Source: CAVPNY01 sp963706905
GTDB lineage: Bacteria > Chloroflexota > Anaerolineae > Anaerolineales > UBA4823
DNA: 64,000 nucleotides
Assembly: GCA_963706905.1 (NCBI GenBank)
Contig: CAVPNY010000015.1
Coordinates: 248,001-312,000 of the forward strand
Direction of reading: 5' to 3'
This document shows, piece by piece, positions 43,437 to 52,552 of the stretch (positions within the stretch are counted from its first letter, which is position 1; the number at the start of each line of letters is the position of its first letter). A program made the translations under genes and the position numbers. The notes under the pieces are model-generated. The model was not told where the DNA came from. It did no database searches and saw only the letters and a program-made list of their open reading frames with translations.

Positions 43437-43575
43437 GTTTACTTCTAATCTCGAGTCTGGTTATTTGTCTAATAATTGCGATTATATCCTGTCCTGGGAC
43501 AACATTCCATACGCCCCTGCATGAATCAGATGATTCTAACAAAACTCTATTAAATTAAAACGAAAATCCAATTTA

Positions 43576-44550
43576 TTAAAGCAACCTTGCTGCGCCACCA
43601 GGCCTCGCTATCAATACCTTTTCTACCCCGGGGAGTTGCTCAAGCGATTCTTTCACCGGGTTAGTATGCTGCTCCAGACAGAGCACGTGCACGTTCGGTC
43701 CGGCATCGATCGTGTAGCATACCTGCAGGCCATCCTTTCGCCAGTTGATGACGGTCTGGATCACTTCCAGGGTTGCAGGTTGCCAGTAGAACAGGGGTGG
43801 AACCGCGGTCATCATTACCGCGTGCATCAGGTTGCTGTCCTGCTCGACCACCTCAGCGAAAGCGGAAAAATCTCGATCCAGGATGGCTCGCCGGCAGATC
43901 TCCAGGCGACGCGGCGCATCTGCCAACCTGGGACCTTGCAGCAGGCTGGTGTGCGCCAGCGCCTGGCCTTGAGCTGAGCCAGTCGGCTTGTGTTCCTGGC
44001 TGACAATGGCAATGCAATCGGTAAGCGCCCAATGTTCAGGCGGGGCGAACGAGACGGCATACGAAGTCTCATCATCCTGACCGGCAAGCCATTCCACAAA
44101 GCCTCCAGGGATCGAGCGGCAGGCCGAGCCAGAGCCGCGGCGCGCCAGGCGTGACAGGTCTCTCTCACTGAGCTCCAATCCAGCGGCTGCGCTGGCTGCC
44201 AATGCCAGGGCGGCGAAGGCGGAAGCAGAGGAAGCGATCCCCGCGCCCATGGGGAAATTGTTGCTGCTTTCCACCCTGGCGTAGAGCCGCAGGCCTGCCA
44301 TCTGGCGCACCAGGTTGAGGAAGGCGCTGACGCGGGCCAGGGCGGGTCCCTGGGCCGGGGCACTGTTCAAGTTGAGCTCATCGCTCGCCAGGGAGGCATC
44401 AAAGATCACCTGGGTGCGGGTATGGAGCCCATCCAGGTTCATGGAGATGGAGCTGTTGGATGGGAGGCGAAGGAGATCGTCGCGGTTGCCCCAGTACTTG
44501 ATAAAGGCGATGTTCGGGCAACTGATAGCAGTTGCTGTCCTAGAATACAT
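43576..44550 (-). CDS. mvaD: Mevalonate-pathway GHMP decarboxylase (diphospho- or phosphomevalonate type)
   Basis: ATP-dependent decarboxylase making isopentenyl diphosphate or isopentenyl phosphate. The N-terminus PNIAFIKYWGNRD contains the catalytic-region lysine, but the second lysine of the usual KYWGKRD is Asn. GAGIASSASAFAALALA is the ATP loop, SGSACRSIPGGFVEW holds the catalytic Arg, and TIDAGPNVHVL the catalytic Asp. Chloroflexota such as Roseiflexus use phosphomevalonate decarboxylase plus isopentenyl phosphate kinase, so the altered Lys may mark that specificity. No other pathway gene is in the window. Confidence 0.88.
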   Translation of the reverse strand: MYSRTATAISCPNIAFIKYWGNRDDLLRLPSNSSISMNLDGLHTRTQVIFDASLASDELNLNSAPAQGPALARVSAFLNLVRQMAGLRLYARVESSNNFPMGAGIASSASAFAALALAASAAAGLELSERDLSRLARRGSGSACRSIPGGFVEWLAGQDDETSYAVSFAPPEHWALTDCIAIVSQEHKPTGSAQGQALAHTSLLQGPRLADAPRRLEICRRAILDRDFSAFAEVVEQDSNLMHAVMMTAVPPLFYWQPATLEVIQTVINWRKDGLQVCYTIDAGPNVHVLCLEQHTNPVKESLEQLPGVEKVLIARPGGAARLL

Positions 44551-44619
44551 TTGACGTAAACCACCTTCTCATCATTCTCGATGGCTAGTTTACCACGTAC
44601 ATCAAGCATATCTATAAGC

Positions 44620-44967
44620 AGGCGCTTCTGCTCGAAGGATTACCTGAACCACAAGCATATCGAACACACCCACAGCGCGCCCTATCACCCGATGACCCAG
44701 GGCAAGATCGAACGCTATCACCGCTCGATGAAGAATGTGGTGAACTTGCAGAATTACTTCTCCCCGGAAGAGTTGGAACGGGAGATCGTCCAGTTCGTGG
44801 ACTACTACAACAACCGCCGCTATCATGAGACGTTGAACAACCTCACGCCGATGGATGTTTATACTGGCAGAGCAAAGGATGTTCTGGCAAAGCGAGCAGA
44901 GATCAAGAAACGGACCTTACAAGCTAGACGCCTGCAGAATTTGCAGGCACTGGTAGTGGAAGTATAA
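44620..44967 (+). pseudogene. IS3-family transposase, C-terminal fragment
   Basis: Only the end of the integrase core remains: EHTHSAPYHPMTQGKIERYHRSMK, which includes the catalytic Glu, then QFVDYYNNRRYHETLNNLTPMDVY. The first two catalytic Asp residues and all of the N-terminal DNA-binding part are missing. The open frame begins at 44581, but the first 20 residues are not transposase-like. Lies directly upstream of divergent mvaD. Inactive remnant. Confidence 0.85.
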
Positions 44968-45060
44968 TGACTTCGGGTCGAGAAAGTGTCTCTTAGCAAA
45001 AGCTGGTTTTTGTCTCAAATGTTCTGAGGACATACAATCGAATGGCAGAAATTTCGGGCT

Positions 45061-45363
45061 TTGCTACCGCTGGCTGTTGATTTTGACTTCCAGGAATCTG
45101 ATGAGTTAATGAAGCAAATCAGCCCATTAACTGTCCTGCTGCTTGCTGATCATGGCTATGCTCCCTCCAATCCACTGGAGTGGATCAGGGCTCTGCAGTC
45201 ATGCCTGATCTTGCTGGGCGTGGCAAGTGATGATCGAAAGGGGCTTCCATCCTCTGAGGCGGAAGATTTTCTGAAAAGCTATCTCCATTTGCGCACAACG
45301 GTTAATGGATGGGTTGACATCAGTACGGATGGGGAGAGGATGTGGGTGGAGGTAGATAAGTAG
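45061..45363 (+). CDS. Hypothetical protein, probably 5'-truncated
   Basis: The reading frame from a TTG at 45061 gives 100 residues with no recognised domain. The frame is open back to about 45035 (IEWQKFRALLPLAVDF) with no normal start before the IS3 remnant, and there is no good ribosome site. It therefore looks like the 3' part of a gene cut by the insertion. The ending HLRTTVNGWVDISTDGERMWVEVDK is well-formed, and base composition matches the surroundings. Confidence 0.4.
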   Translation: MLPLAVDFDFQESDELMKQISPLTVLLLADHGYAPSNPLEWIRALQSCLILLGVASDDRKGLPSSEAEDFLKSYLHLRTTVNGWVDISTDGERMWVEVDK

Positions 45364-45431
45364 TGCAACAAAGTTGCCCCGCCCAAATAATCCAGCCGGG
45401 CGGTCAGACCAATTATTAAGAAAACAATTTA

Positions 45432-47048
45432 TTACCCGGGTGGTATCAAATGTAGAGATATCAAAATCGCTCGTACAATCCAGAAGATTATCGGCGAAAT
45501 CACTACAAGAATAAATAACATAACCAAACCATTTGTTATATAACGTGTACGAAATCGTTGCCAGGCTGTGGTTGTGGGTTGGGGGATGGCATTGGCGGGG
45601 CGAGGAACTTGGTCAATGAGCAGTTGTTCTGGAACTTGCTCAAGAATTTCGCTGCAGATAGCCGTCCCATTCCGCCAAAGAGTGGGTTCGATCGTTATTT
45701 CCCATCTATCAGAGCCGATCAAAAGCAGACATCCATCTTCGTAACTGAGAACGGCTGCTAACTCAGAAAATCTTATAGTAGTGTGTGAACCATTTGGATT
45801 GAATACACTCACTCCCTCCGGGCTGTAAACCAGCACTTCTTGCTGTATCGGTAAATCCACCTTAATGGCCTTCTGCCCATCCACGACAGGTTCTATCGAG
45901 CTGATTGCCTCCTTACCAAAACAAGGCAAAATACCTGCTTCTCCCGGCAAAGCGAATATTGCATTCGCTTGTAAATCACGCGCAAATGAGGAAACATCCT
46001 CTTCGGTTACTGAGTTGTAATGACTCGCTATCGTCTCTAGTGACTCAAATTCATTGCCAAATATCCAACCGCTTGCTACTCTTTGGACTTCCATCAAATT
46101 AAAATCTGCAGACGGCGGTGCGAGAGGACCAATCGAGTGTTCAAGAATCTGATTTCGAACCAACTCGATTTCCGCCTACTCAATGACATTGAGCTGCTCG
46201 AAGACTTCAGCGAAAGCTTTGGCCAAATCTGCGCGGTGGCTCTCGTCTAAGTCAGCATACAGGACTAAGTGAGCGATATCGGAATTGAGGGGATCGTAGA
46301 ACACCGAAGGAGCATAACTTAGAGCCTGGTCCGTACGAAGGTGCTTGTGGAGTCGCCTGGAGGCGATTTCGCAGAAGATCGTGGCTGCATAAACCCTGGA
46401 GACCGTAATCCCAGCTGCCACACCACCGCAATGATTGTCTACATGCCAGTAGGGAAAGGTTTTTTGTATTGGTGTGAGGCATGGAAGTGGCTGTTTTTTC
46501 CCATGTGGAAGGATCAATCGTAGATCTTTGGGAGGAGGTCCAGACAGCCAGAGGAATGCATTCTCGCGAGTAAACCGCTCTGCTGAGTAATTTTGCAGCT
46601 GTTCCAGTGTAATTTTCTTAAGTCCAAACTCGCGTAATCCAAGTAATCCATATCCAACAGTACCATATCGCCAAAATAAGAGATTGCTGGGTAAATCGTA
46701 GGTGCGAGAGGCATGTTCTGCTGCCAGCACTTGCTTCTCGCTCTCCAGACGATCGCCGGGAAGTGAATTCAATGCAGCGCATAATTTCGCAAGTACGTTA
46801 GCTACATCTTCAGGCTGTCCCCGGGTTATGAAGCTTGTCACAACACCACCGACAAAGCCAGCAAGAAGTTGTGATTGATCATATACTGCTGAAAGAGATA
46901 AATGCTCGATCAGATGTGTGATGCCAGATGTCGCCAAAGTCTCGTCTGCTCCTCCGGTTCGGAATAGCAGCCCAGCTCGAAGCGGACCTGGAGTATCAGT
47001 CCACACTGTGGTCACTTGATCAACTTCAGTCCAATGAAGGTCAGCCAT
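45432..47048 (-). pseudogene. M16-type peptidase with C-terminal membrane helix, split by an amber codon
   Basis: The N-terminal part (47048-46176) resembles an M16 zinc peptidase: SGITHLIEHLSL supplies HxxEH, and the repeat-fold segments LAAEHASRTYDLPSNLLFWRYG and RLHKHLRTDQALSYAPSVFYD follow. It stops with TAG after FEQLNVIE. The next codons in the same frame read AEIELVRNQILEHSIG and continue to 45432 as the second M16-like lobe (VTEEDVSSFARDLQANAIFALPG). A PH-like beta region and a terminal helix (GLVMLFILVVISPIIFWIV) complete it. One substituted base therefore divides a protein of about 538 residues. Confidence 0.75.
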
Positions 47049-47276
47049 TGTTCACCATGTGTTTAATGTAGTCACTCGCAAGCATCATTATTTTATTTTT
47101 ACTCACGACAGTGCGAATAGACGGCTTCACCTATTTATGAAAATGTGGATGTTCAACCTGCTGTGATCTCCCCGTAAAAACCTACTGTGTAGATTAAATC
47201 TGGTAAATCTTTTGCGTATCAATCATTGTAAAACAATCGAAATTTTCCAGATGAAACTAATTATAGTCCCCCTTAT

Positions 47277-47345
47277 GCGCATTCCAGTGATGTCGATCAG
47301 TGATTCCGGGTGATGCCGATCACCCAGACCGGTCATGCCGATCAG
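47277..47345. repeat. IS21-like terminal remnant
   Basis: Three spaced copies of a GTSATGYCGATCA motif (near 47290, 47310 and 47331), with TGCGCATTCCAGTGATGTCG at the outer side. This arrangement recalls the repeated ends of IS21-family elements. No istA or istB gene is present. The 230 bases between here and the M16 gene are AT-rich and hold nothing recognisable. Confidence 0.4.
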
Positions 47346-47395
47346 CTGTTGCAGTGCATGGCGGTTCTATGGTTCGCGCATTGTTCAAGGGCGAA

Positions 47396-47782
47396 ATGAG
47401 CCCAGCCAACACCAGCAACAGGGAAATGAACAAGGCAAAAGGGTTACCTGGTTCAGCTGGCGTGGCGCGCGGCACCGCCAGGGTGATCCACTCGCTGGCA
47501 GAAGCGGGCAGACTACAGCCGGGGGACGTGCTGGTAACCGTATCTACGGAACCGCCGTGGACGCCGCTGTTCGCCACAGCCTCAGCCGTCGTGACTGATA
47601 GCGGTGGGGTGCTGTCGCATAGCGCCGCTGTCGCCCGCGAGTATCGCATCCCCGCAGTGGTTGGCACCGGCAATGCAACCACGACCTTCAAAGATGGGCA
47701 ACTGATCGAAGTGGATGGCAATGCCGGTATCGTCCGCGTGGTCGTCGAGGAAGCTGAACGTGAACCTGCTCTGGTTGGATAA
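47396..47782 (+). CDS. Stand-alone PEP-utilising-enzyme mobile (phosphohistidine swivel) domain
   Basis: Residues from GLPGSAGVARGTARVIHS to the end form the swivelling domain of PEP synthase, pyruvate phosphate dikinase and rifampin phosphotransferase. The phosphorylatable His is in GGVLSHSAAVARE, followed by IPAVVGTGNAT. The protein has no ATP-grasp or PEP-binding part. The start is uncertain: ATG at 47396 (AGGGCG before it) or 47426. The frame is open to 47300, inside the IS21-like remnant, so the gene may have lost an N-terminal portion. It is followed by cupin and ATP-grasp genes at 10 and 3 bases spacing. Confidence 0.78.
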   Translation: MSPANTSNREMNKAKGLPGSAGVARGTARVIHSLAEAGRLQPGDVLVTVSTEPPWTPLFATASAVVTDSGGVLSHSAAVAREYRIPAVVGTGNATTTFKDGQLIEVDGNAGIVRVVVEEAEREPALVG

Positions 47783-47792
47783 GGAGACGATC

Positions 47793-48239
47793 ATGGAGCT
47801 TGATGAACCCCGGCCCATCTTTGTTCCACCGAATTCAGGGGAGACGCTCAAATTTGGCGTCACGCACAAACTGACGGGTCAGCAAACCGACGGTGCGTAT
47901 TATCTCTTCGAGTCGGTATTCGGTCCCGGGGACGGAAATCGGCTTCACATCCATCGCCGCGAAGACGAAGTTGGCTATGTTTTAGATGGTGCGTTGGAAA
48001 TCCGGCTCGCGGATCAAACCGTGATGGTTGAGGCGGGGAGCGTCGCACACCTGCCCAAGAATATTCCCCATGCGATCCGCAATCCGCTCAAGACACCCTC
48101 GCGGTACTTGTTCATGACGATTCCCGCCGGACTCGACCAATGGTTCGATGCGCTCGATGCCGCAAGGCGGGATGGCACGTTGGATGATGCACTGTACCGC
48201 AAGCTCTCGCTGGATTATGGAATTGAATGGTTGGAGTAG
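47793..48239 (+). CDS. Cupin-domain protein
   Basis: A single beta-barrel cupin with both motifs: GDGNRLHIHRREDEVGYVLDG (motif 1, His-His-Glu ligands) and HLPKNIPHAIRNP (motif 2, His). Metal binding is therefore likely. The C-terminal 40 residues are helical. AAGGAG lies 8 bases before the ATG. It sits between the phosphohistidine swivel and ATP-grasp genes, so it may bind or modify the substrate that those two proteins phosphorylate. It could instead be a quercetinase-like or isomerase-type enzyme; the substrate is unknown. Confidence 0.85.
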   Translation: MELDEPRPIFVPPNSGETLKFGVTHKLTGQQTDGAYYLFESVFGPGDGNRLHIHRREDEVGYVLDGALEIRLADQTVMVEAGSVAHLPKNIPHAIRNPLKTPSRYLFMTIPAGLDQWFDALDAARRDGTLDDALYRKLSLDYGIEWLE

Positions 48240-48242
48240 CCG

Positions 48243-49085
48243 ATGAAAAACCTGCTCTGGCTGGGTGATCCAAAATCATTTGATGCTGGACTGGTGGGTG
48301 GCAAGGCGGCTAATCTCAGCCGCCTTGCCCGAATGGTTCACCGTGTGCCGGATGGCTTCTCCCTGCTGGTGACGGTGATGGATGATGTGCATCCGTTGGA
48401 CCTCCGGAATGAGATCACCGGCGCCATCTCGGACCTGATGGCCTGCCACGGCCTCCCAGACTTTATCGCCGCGGTACGTTCTTCCGCTGTAGATGAAGAT
48501 GGAGCAACCGCCTCGTTCGCGGGTCAGCATGAAACATATCTCAACATCGTCGGCGCGGATGGCATTATTCAAGCCGTGACACGTTGCTGGGAATCGGCGC
48601 GGTCTGAGCATGCTCTGGACTATCGCCGCCAGCAAGGGCTGTCAGTGAAACGTCCACAAATCGCAGTACTCGTGCAGCATTTGGTCGCCGCGGATGTTGC
48701 CGCAGTTGTGTTCAGCGCCAACCCGATCACGGGCAATCGCGACGAAGTCATGATCAATGCCAGTTTGGGTCTGGGTGAGAGCATCGTCGGCGGGACGGTC
48801 ACGCCCGATACGTTTATTGTACGCAAATCAGATTTGGCCGTTGTACAGCGTGTCATTGCAGATAAACAACGCATGACTGTCTCTGCGCCAGGTGGGACAC
48901 ACGAAGTGGATGTGCCGCGCTTCTTGCGCAACACAACCTCGCTGAACGATGAACAAGTGATTGAAATGGCAAAGCTTGCCCTGACATTGGAAGTAACGAT
49001 GGAACATCCTGTGGATGTCGAGTGTGCATATGCAGGGGGCGAGTTGTATTTGTTACAGTGCCGTCCCATCACTATGCTGAAGTAA
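48243..49085 (+). CDS. ATP-grasp pyruvate/PEP-binding domain protein (PPDK N-terminal-like)
   Basis: The nucleotide-binding domain of the PEP synthase/PPDK/rifampin-phosphotransferase superfamily. It has GLVGGKAANLSRL...VPDGFSL at the start, the ATP-binding RSSAVDEDGATASFAGQHET, MINASLGLGESIVGG, and the metal/ATP end motif VDVECAYAGGELYLLQCRPIT. It stops right after this domain, with no linker, substrate or histidine domain; those functions are encoded by the two genes immediately upstream. A segment of about 20-30 residues after VPDGF is shorter than usual. Start follows the cupin stop by three bases. Confidence 0.85.
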   Translation: MKNLLWLGDPKSFDAGLVGGKAANLSRLARMVHRVPDGFSLLVTVMDDVHPLDLRNEITGAISDLMACHGLPDFIAAVRSSAVDEDGATASFAGQHETYLNIVGADGIIQAVTRCWESARSEHALDYRRQQGLSVKRPQIAVLVQHLVAADVAAVVFSANPITGNRDEVMINASLGLGESIVGGTVTPDTFIVRKSDLAVVQRVIADKQRMTVSAPGGTHEVDVPRFLRNTTSLNDEQVIEMAKLALTLEVTMEHPVDVECAYAGGELYLLQCRPITMLK

Positions 49086-49142
49086 CATCACACCCTTCCA
49101 TTCTCAATCTGACCCAGGAAGTGTATGCCCGGTTACGGTTGG

Positions 49143-51695
49143 TTATGGCTCATTCAATGCCAACGCAACCGCTTCATCCATGGTCATTGCCTGGCCTTCA
49201 TCATACGTATCCGCAAACGCGTCTTCACCCATCCAGGAAATACAGGCTGCGATGACCTGATCTACATCCCTCTGCTCGAGCAGCGGGCGACGGTCGTTGA
49301 TATCTTTGCGCGACGCGTCTGCCCATCCGATCATTCGCGCTGCGTTATTGAGGTCACCAACGGCGACGAAAAGTCCTGCCATTCCTTCTATTGAGAATGT
49401 GACCCCAAGAGGATATATATTCTGAAACTCTTCTAGGGTATCTGCAAAGATCGCGCGCGCTTCATCTACACTATTCATGCGCAAAGCGAGGTGACCAATC
49501 CGAACCTTAGCCCAGAGATATTCTAATCGTTTTCCCAATATTTCAGACTGAGCTAATACTTCTTGTTGGAGGGTATATGCCTGCTCAAAATCCCCCTGCT
49601 CGAGTGCGATGATGCTTTTTGCGATCAGGTAATCATACCAAAGATCAATCCTTCGATCTAAGGGAAATACCATCGTTGCCTTATCTAGATATCTTTGTGC
49701 CATCCTAAATTCGCCATTTAATGCACGGTAAAGGCCAATCACGCATAAGATGTTCACCTGAGACATCCGGTCACCAGCTTCGCTATACAAGATCGCAGCT
49801 TTTTCCCAATAGGCGAAGTAACCCTGGTCATCCGGGTGATCCCAGCCTAAAAAATAATAAATATTTGCTTGCCTCCAAATATCGCCAATAGATTGGGACA
49901 AAGTAAGCGCTTGTTGATAAAGTTTTCTCCCTTCTTCTATATCTCCAGGCCAAGAATGAGTAGCCCCCAGTAAGGTAAGCGCATCAATTTCACCGGGTCG
50001 ATCATTACAGGCCTGAAACAGGGCCAGACTCTCCTCTGCTGTGCCGCGTGCTTGTGGAAATTTTCCAAGCCATACAAGAAGACTGCCTTGTGTACACAAT
50101 GCCCTTGCTCTCGCAAGGGGATATCGCTTTGACTCCGGGCTCTGGAGAAACTCAGCCAGCCAGAACGTGCCCTTGCGTACGTCGTACCTTTCCCATACAG
50201 CTTCCAGTCTGGCCGAAATATTCAGCCCGGCTTCTATATCTGATTTAGCGGCTTGTTCCAGCGCAGCTTGCAGATTGTCGCGCTCGTCTACTGCCCGCGC
50301 AAACCATGCCTCCTGTTTATCGCCACGCAATCCAGGCTCGATTTTTTCAGAAAGCCCCAGGAAGTATTTCAAATGCCGGGTGCGGACGGTTTCTAATTCA
50401 CCCAACTCAACCAGCTTTTCATACGCATATTGGCGGAGGGTTTCATGGAAATGATAGCGAGTCTCGTTTTCCAGTTCCTGTTCCACCATAATCAGTGACT
50501 TTTGAACAAGTGAGTTGGTTAAGTTCAGCGCATTTCCATCGCATACTGACTGCGCAAACTCAAGCGTCCAGCCGCCTGCAAAAACAGAGAGCTGGCGCAG
50601 AAAGACTTGCTCTGCATCGGTCAGCAAGTCCCAGCTCCAATCGATGGAAGCCCGCAGGGTCTGGTGACGGGATAGGGGTGTTCGAGTATTGCTTGCCAGG
50701 ATGGCAAATGAATTTTGCAATTGCTTCGATATCTCTTCGACTTTCAAGATATTCAGGCGTGCCACGATCAGCTCGATTGCCAATGGAATGCCATCAAGTC
50801 TGCGGCAGATCTCTGCGATGGGTTGAGCATTTTCCTGGGTTAATTGAAACGTTGATTGAGCCAAAGCTGCCCGTTGGACAAATAATTGAATGGATTCGTA
50901 TTCAGATATTTTTTCCAGAGGATCGCTTCCATCAGGAGTGGAAAGAGATGGCAGGTAGTAGGTTGCTTCGCCTTCTATCTTCAATATTTCACGGCTGGTT
51001 GAAAGAATTCTCAAGTTTGGGCAATGGGTTAGCAGGATCTCGATCAGTTGCGCGCAGGCACCCAGCAAATGCTCACAATTATCAAGAACAAGTAATGCGG
51101 TTTTCAGACGAAGAACACTCTTAAGTGTATCAATGACCTGATGATCAATACCTTCTCGAATACCGAACACTGATGCAACAGTGTGTGGAACGCGCAGCGG
51201 GTCCGAAATTGAATCGAGTGGGACGAACCAAACTCCATGTGGATAGTGATCCAGTAGTTGATGCCCCACTTGAATGGCGAGCCGCGTTTTCCCCATGCCG
51301 CCAGTGCCGGCAAGCGTAACCAGGCGATTCTTCTTGAGAAGACTGATGACCTCCTGCTTTTCTTTCTCGCGACCGATAAAGGAAGACAACAATGACGGCA
51401 AATTGGATTGTTGCTCAGTATTTGATAAGTGCCATGGCGTATTTTCAGCCTCGCCGCCTACAAAAGCCTGCCAGTCACCGCGAGCAAAACGTAGAAAGGA
51501 TTTCCGCTCTTCTGGAGGAATGTTGAAAATGTCGGCGATTTGCTCGACCGTCACTGCGGATGGTCTGCGTTCTTCTGACTCGAACTTGCGCAAGGCGCTC
51601 GTCGAGCAATGGATCTGCAGAGCCAGCTGATCCTGGGTCAGTCCCAATCCAACCCGTCGGCGCTTGAGCCAGTCTCCAAAAGATACCTCGGCCAA
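49143..51695 (-). CDS. STAND-family transcriptional regulator (XRE HTH, NB-ARC-like ATPase, TPR)
   Basis: An 850-residue regulator. The N-terminal XRE helix-turn-helix (LGLTQDQLALQIHCSTSALRKFESEERRPS, residues 15-45) is followed by an AfsR/MalT-type NTPase: FIGREKE, Walker A TLAGTGGMGKTRLAIQ, Walker B ALLVLDNCEHLL, the sensor ILSTSRE and RLDGIPLAIELIVARL. A winged-helix region (FLRQLSVFAGGWTLEFA) and a TPR array run to the C-terminus. Such proteins assemble upon ligand binding. It converges on the ATP-grasp gene and diverges from the secreted repeat protein. Two direct repeats upstream may be its operator. Confidence 0.87.
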   Translation of the reverse strand: MAEVSFGDWLKRRRVGLGLTQDQLALQIHCSTSALRKFESEERRPSAVTVEQIADIFNIPPEERKSFLRFARGDWQAFVGGEAENTPWHLSNTEQQSNLPSLLSSFIGREKEKQEVISLLKKNRLVTLAGTGGMGKTRLAIQVGHQLLDHYPHGVWFVPLDSISDPLRVPHTVASVFGIREGIDHQVIDTLKSVLRLKTALLVLDNCEHLLGACAQLIEILLTHCPNLRILSTSREILKIEGEATYYLPSLSTPDGSDPLEKISEYESIQLFVQRAALAQSTFQLTQENAQPIAEICRRLDGIPLAIELIVARLNILKVEEISKQLQNSFAILASNTRTPLSRHQTLRASIDWSWDLLTDAEQVFLRQLSVFAGGWTLEFAQSVCDGNALNLTNSLVQKSLIMVEQELENETRYHFHETLRQYAYEKLVELGELETVRTRHLKYFLGLSEKIEPGLRGDKQEAWFARAVDERDNLQAALEQAAKSDIEAGLNISARLEAVWERYDVRKGTFWLAEFLQSPESKRYPLARARALCTQGSLLVWLGKFPQARGTAEESLALFQACNDRPGEIDALTLLGATHSWPGDIEEGRKLYQQALTLSQSIGDIWRQANIYYFLGWDHPDDQGYFAYWEKAAILYSEAGDRMSQVNILCVIGLYRALNGEFRMAQRYLDKATMVFPLDRRIDLWYDYLIAKSIIALEQGDFEQAYTLQQEVLAQSEILGKRLEYLWAKVRIGHLALRMNSVDEARAIFADTLEEFQNIYPLGVTFSIEGMAGLFVAVGDLNNAARMIGWADASRKDINDRRPLLEQRDVDQVIAACISWMGEDAFADTYDEGQAMTMDEAVALALNEP

Positions 51696-51711
51696 CGCTT
51701 CCTCCCTAATA

Positions 51712-51741
51712 TTGTGTCAATTTTGTGTCAATGAACGACAC
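51712..51741. promoter_or_regulatory. Direct-repeat operator candidate
   Basis: TTGTGTCAAT occurs at 51712-51721 and again at 51723-51732, 11 bases apart (one helical turn). An inverted half-copy ACGACAC follows at 51735-51741. It lies between the divergent STAND regulator and the repeat protein. Confidence 0.45.
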
Positions 51742-51814
51742 CCGGTCCCATTCGATACCCTGTATAGTGTAACCGTCGAACGAAGTATATCACTTAGAAA
51801 TGGAGAACCAAAAC

Positions 51815-52523
51815 ATGAAACGATTTACTGTTATTTCAACCCTGTTCAGTGTTAGCCTTCTGGCAGTCTGGGTATTCTCTGAGGCATTTGCCGCATCTTC
51901 GGCTGAAACTCAATCCGCAAGTTTTCTGATGAAGGTTCACAACGAGACTGGCAAGATGCTGAACGACCACCAATCAGAAGATTCGGCTGTTCCAGTGATG
52001 GGTATGGATATGAAGATTGCACCCGTATTCGATGCCACCGGCGCGATTGTGTCTGATCCCACAGGAACAATATTGAGTGTGATTCATTCAGGCGATATGG
52101 CTGTTCTAGTGATGAATACGGATATGAAGATTGCACCGGTATTCGATATCACTGGCGCAGTTGTGTCCGACCCCACAGGCACGCTATTGAATGTTATCCA
52201 TTCGGGACATTTAGCTGTTCCAGTGACGGGTTCGGTAATGAAGATTGCACCTGTATTTGACGCCACTGGCGCAGTCGTGTCCGATCCCACCGGGACGCTG
52301 TTGAGTGCAAACCATTCTGGAAATGGCTCTTCCAGTGACGAGTTCAGATATGAAGATTGCACCCGTACTCGATCTAACCGGCGCGATTTTACCCGATCCG
52401 GCAGGTACCATCTTTTGTGTGATCCAATCAGGAGGTAATACTCTTCCAGAGACAGGCGCAGATGTGAAGGTTCCACCCGTATTCGATACCACGGGTACGC
52501 GGTTGAGTGTGACCAATCCATAA
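51815..52523 (+). pseudogene. Secreted protein with five 38-residue repeats, frameshifted in repeat 4
   Basis: A signal peptide (FSVSLLAVWVFSEAFA) is followed by a short spacer and tandem repeats. Their core is DMKIAPVFDATGAIVSDPTG plus a variable end with HSG. Repeat anchors (the Met/Val codon before KIAP) fall at 52010, 52124, 52238, 52350 and 52464: spacings 114, 114, 112, 114. The 112 shows a loss of two bases near 52322. The first frame then reads nonsense to 52438, while the other frame continues the repeats to a stop at 52523. GGAG lies 9 bases before the ATG at 51815. Function unknown; the repeats suggest a small beta-structured surface protein. Confidence 0.75.
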
Positions 52524-52552
52524 ACCAGGCTGATGCAGGGGGCCTGATAATA

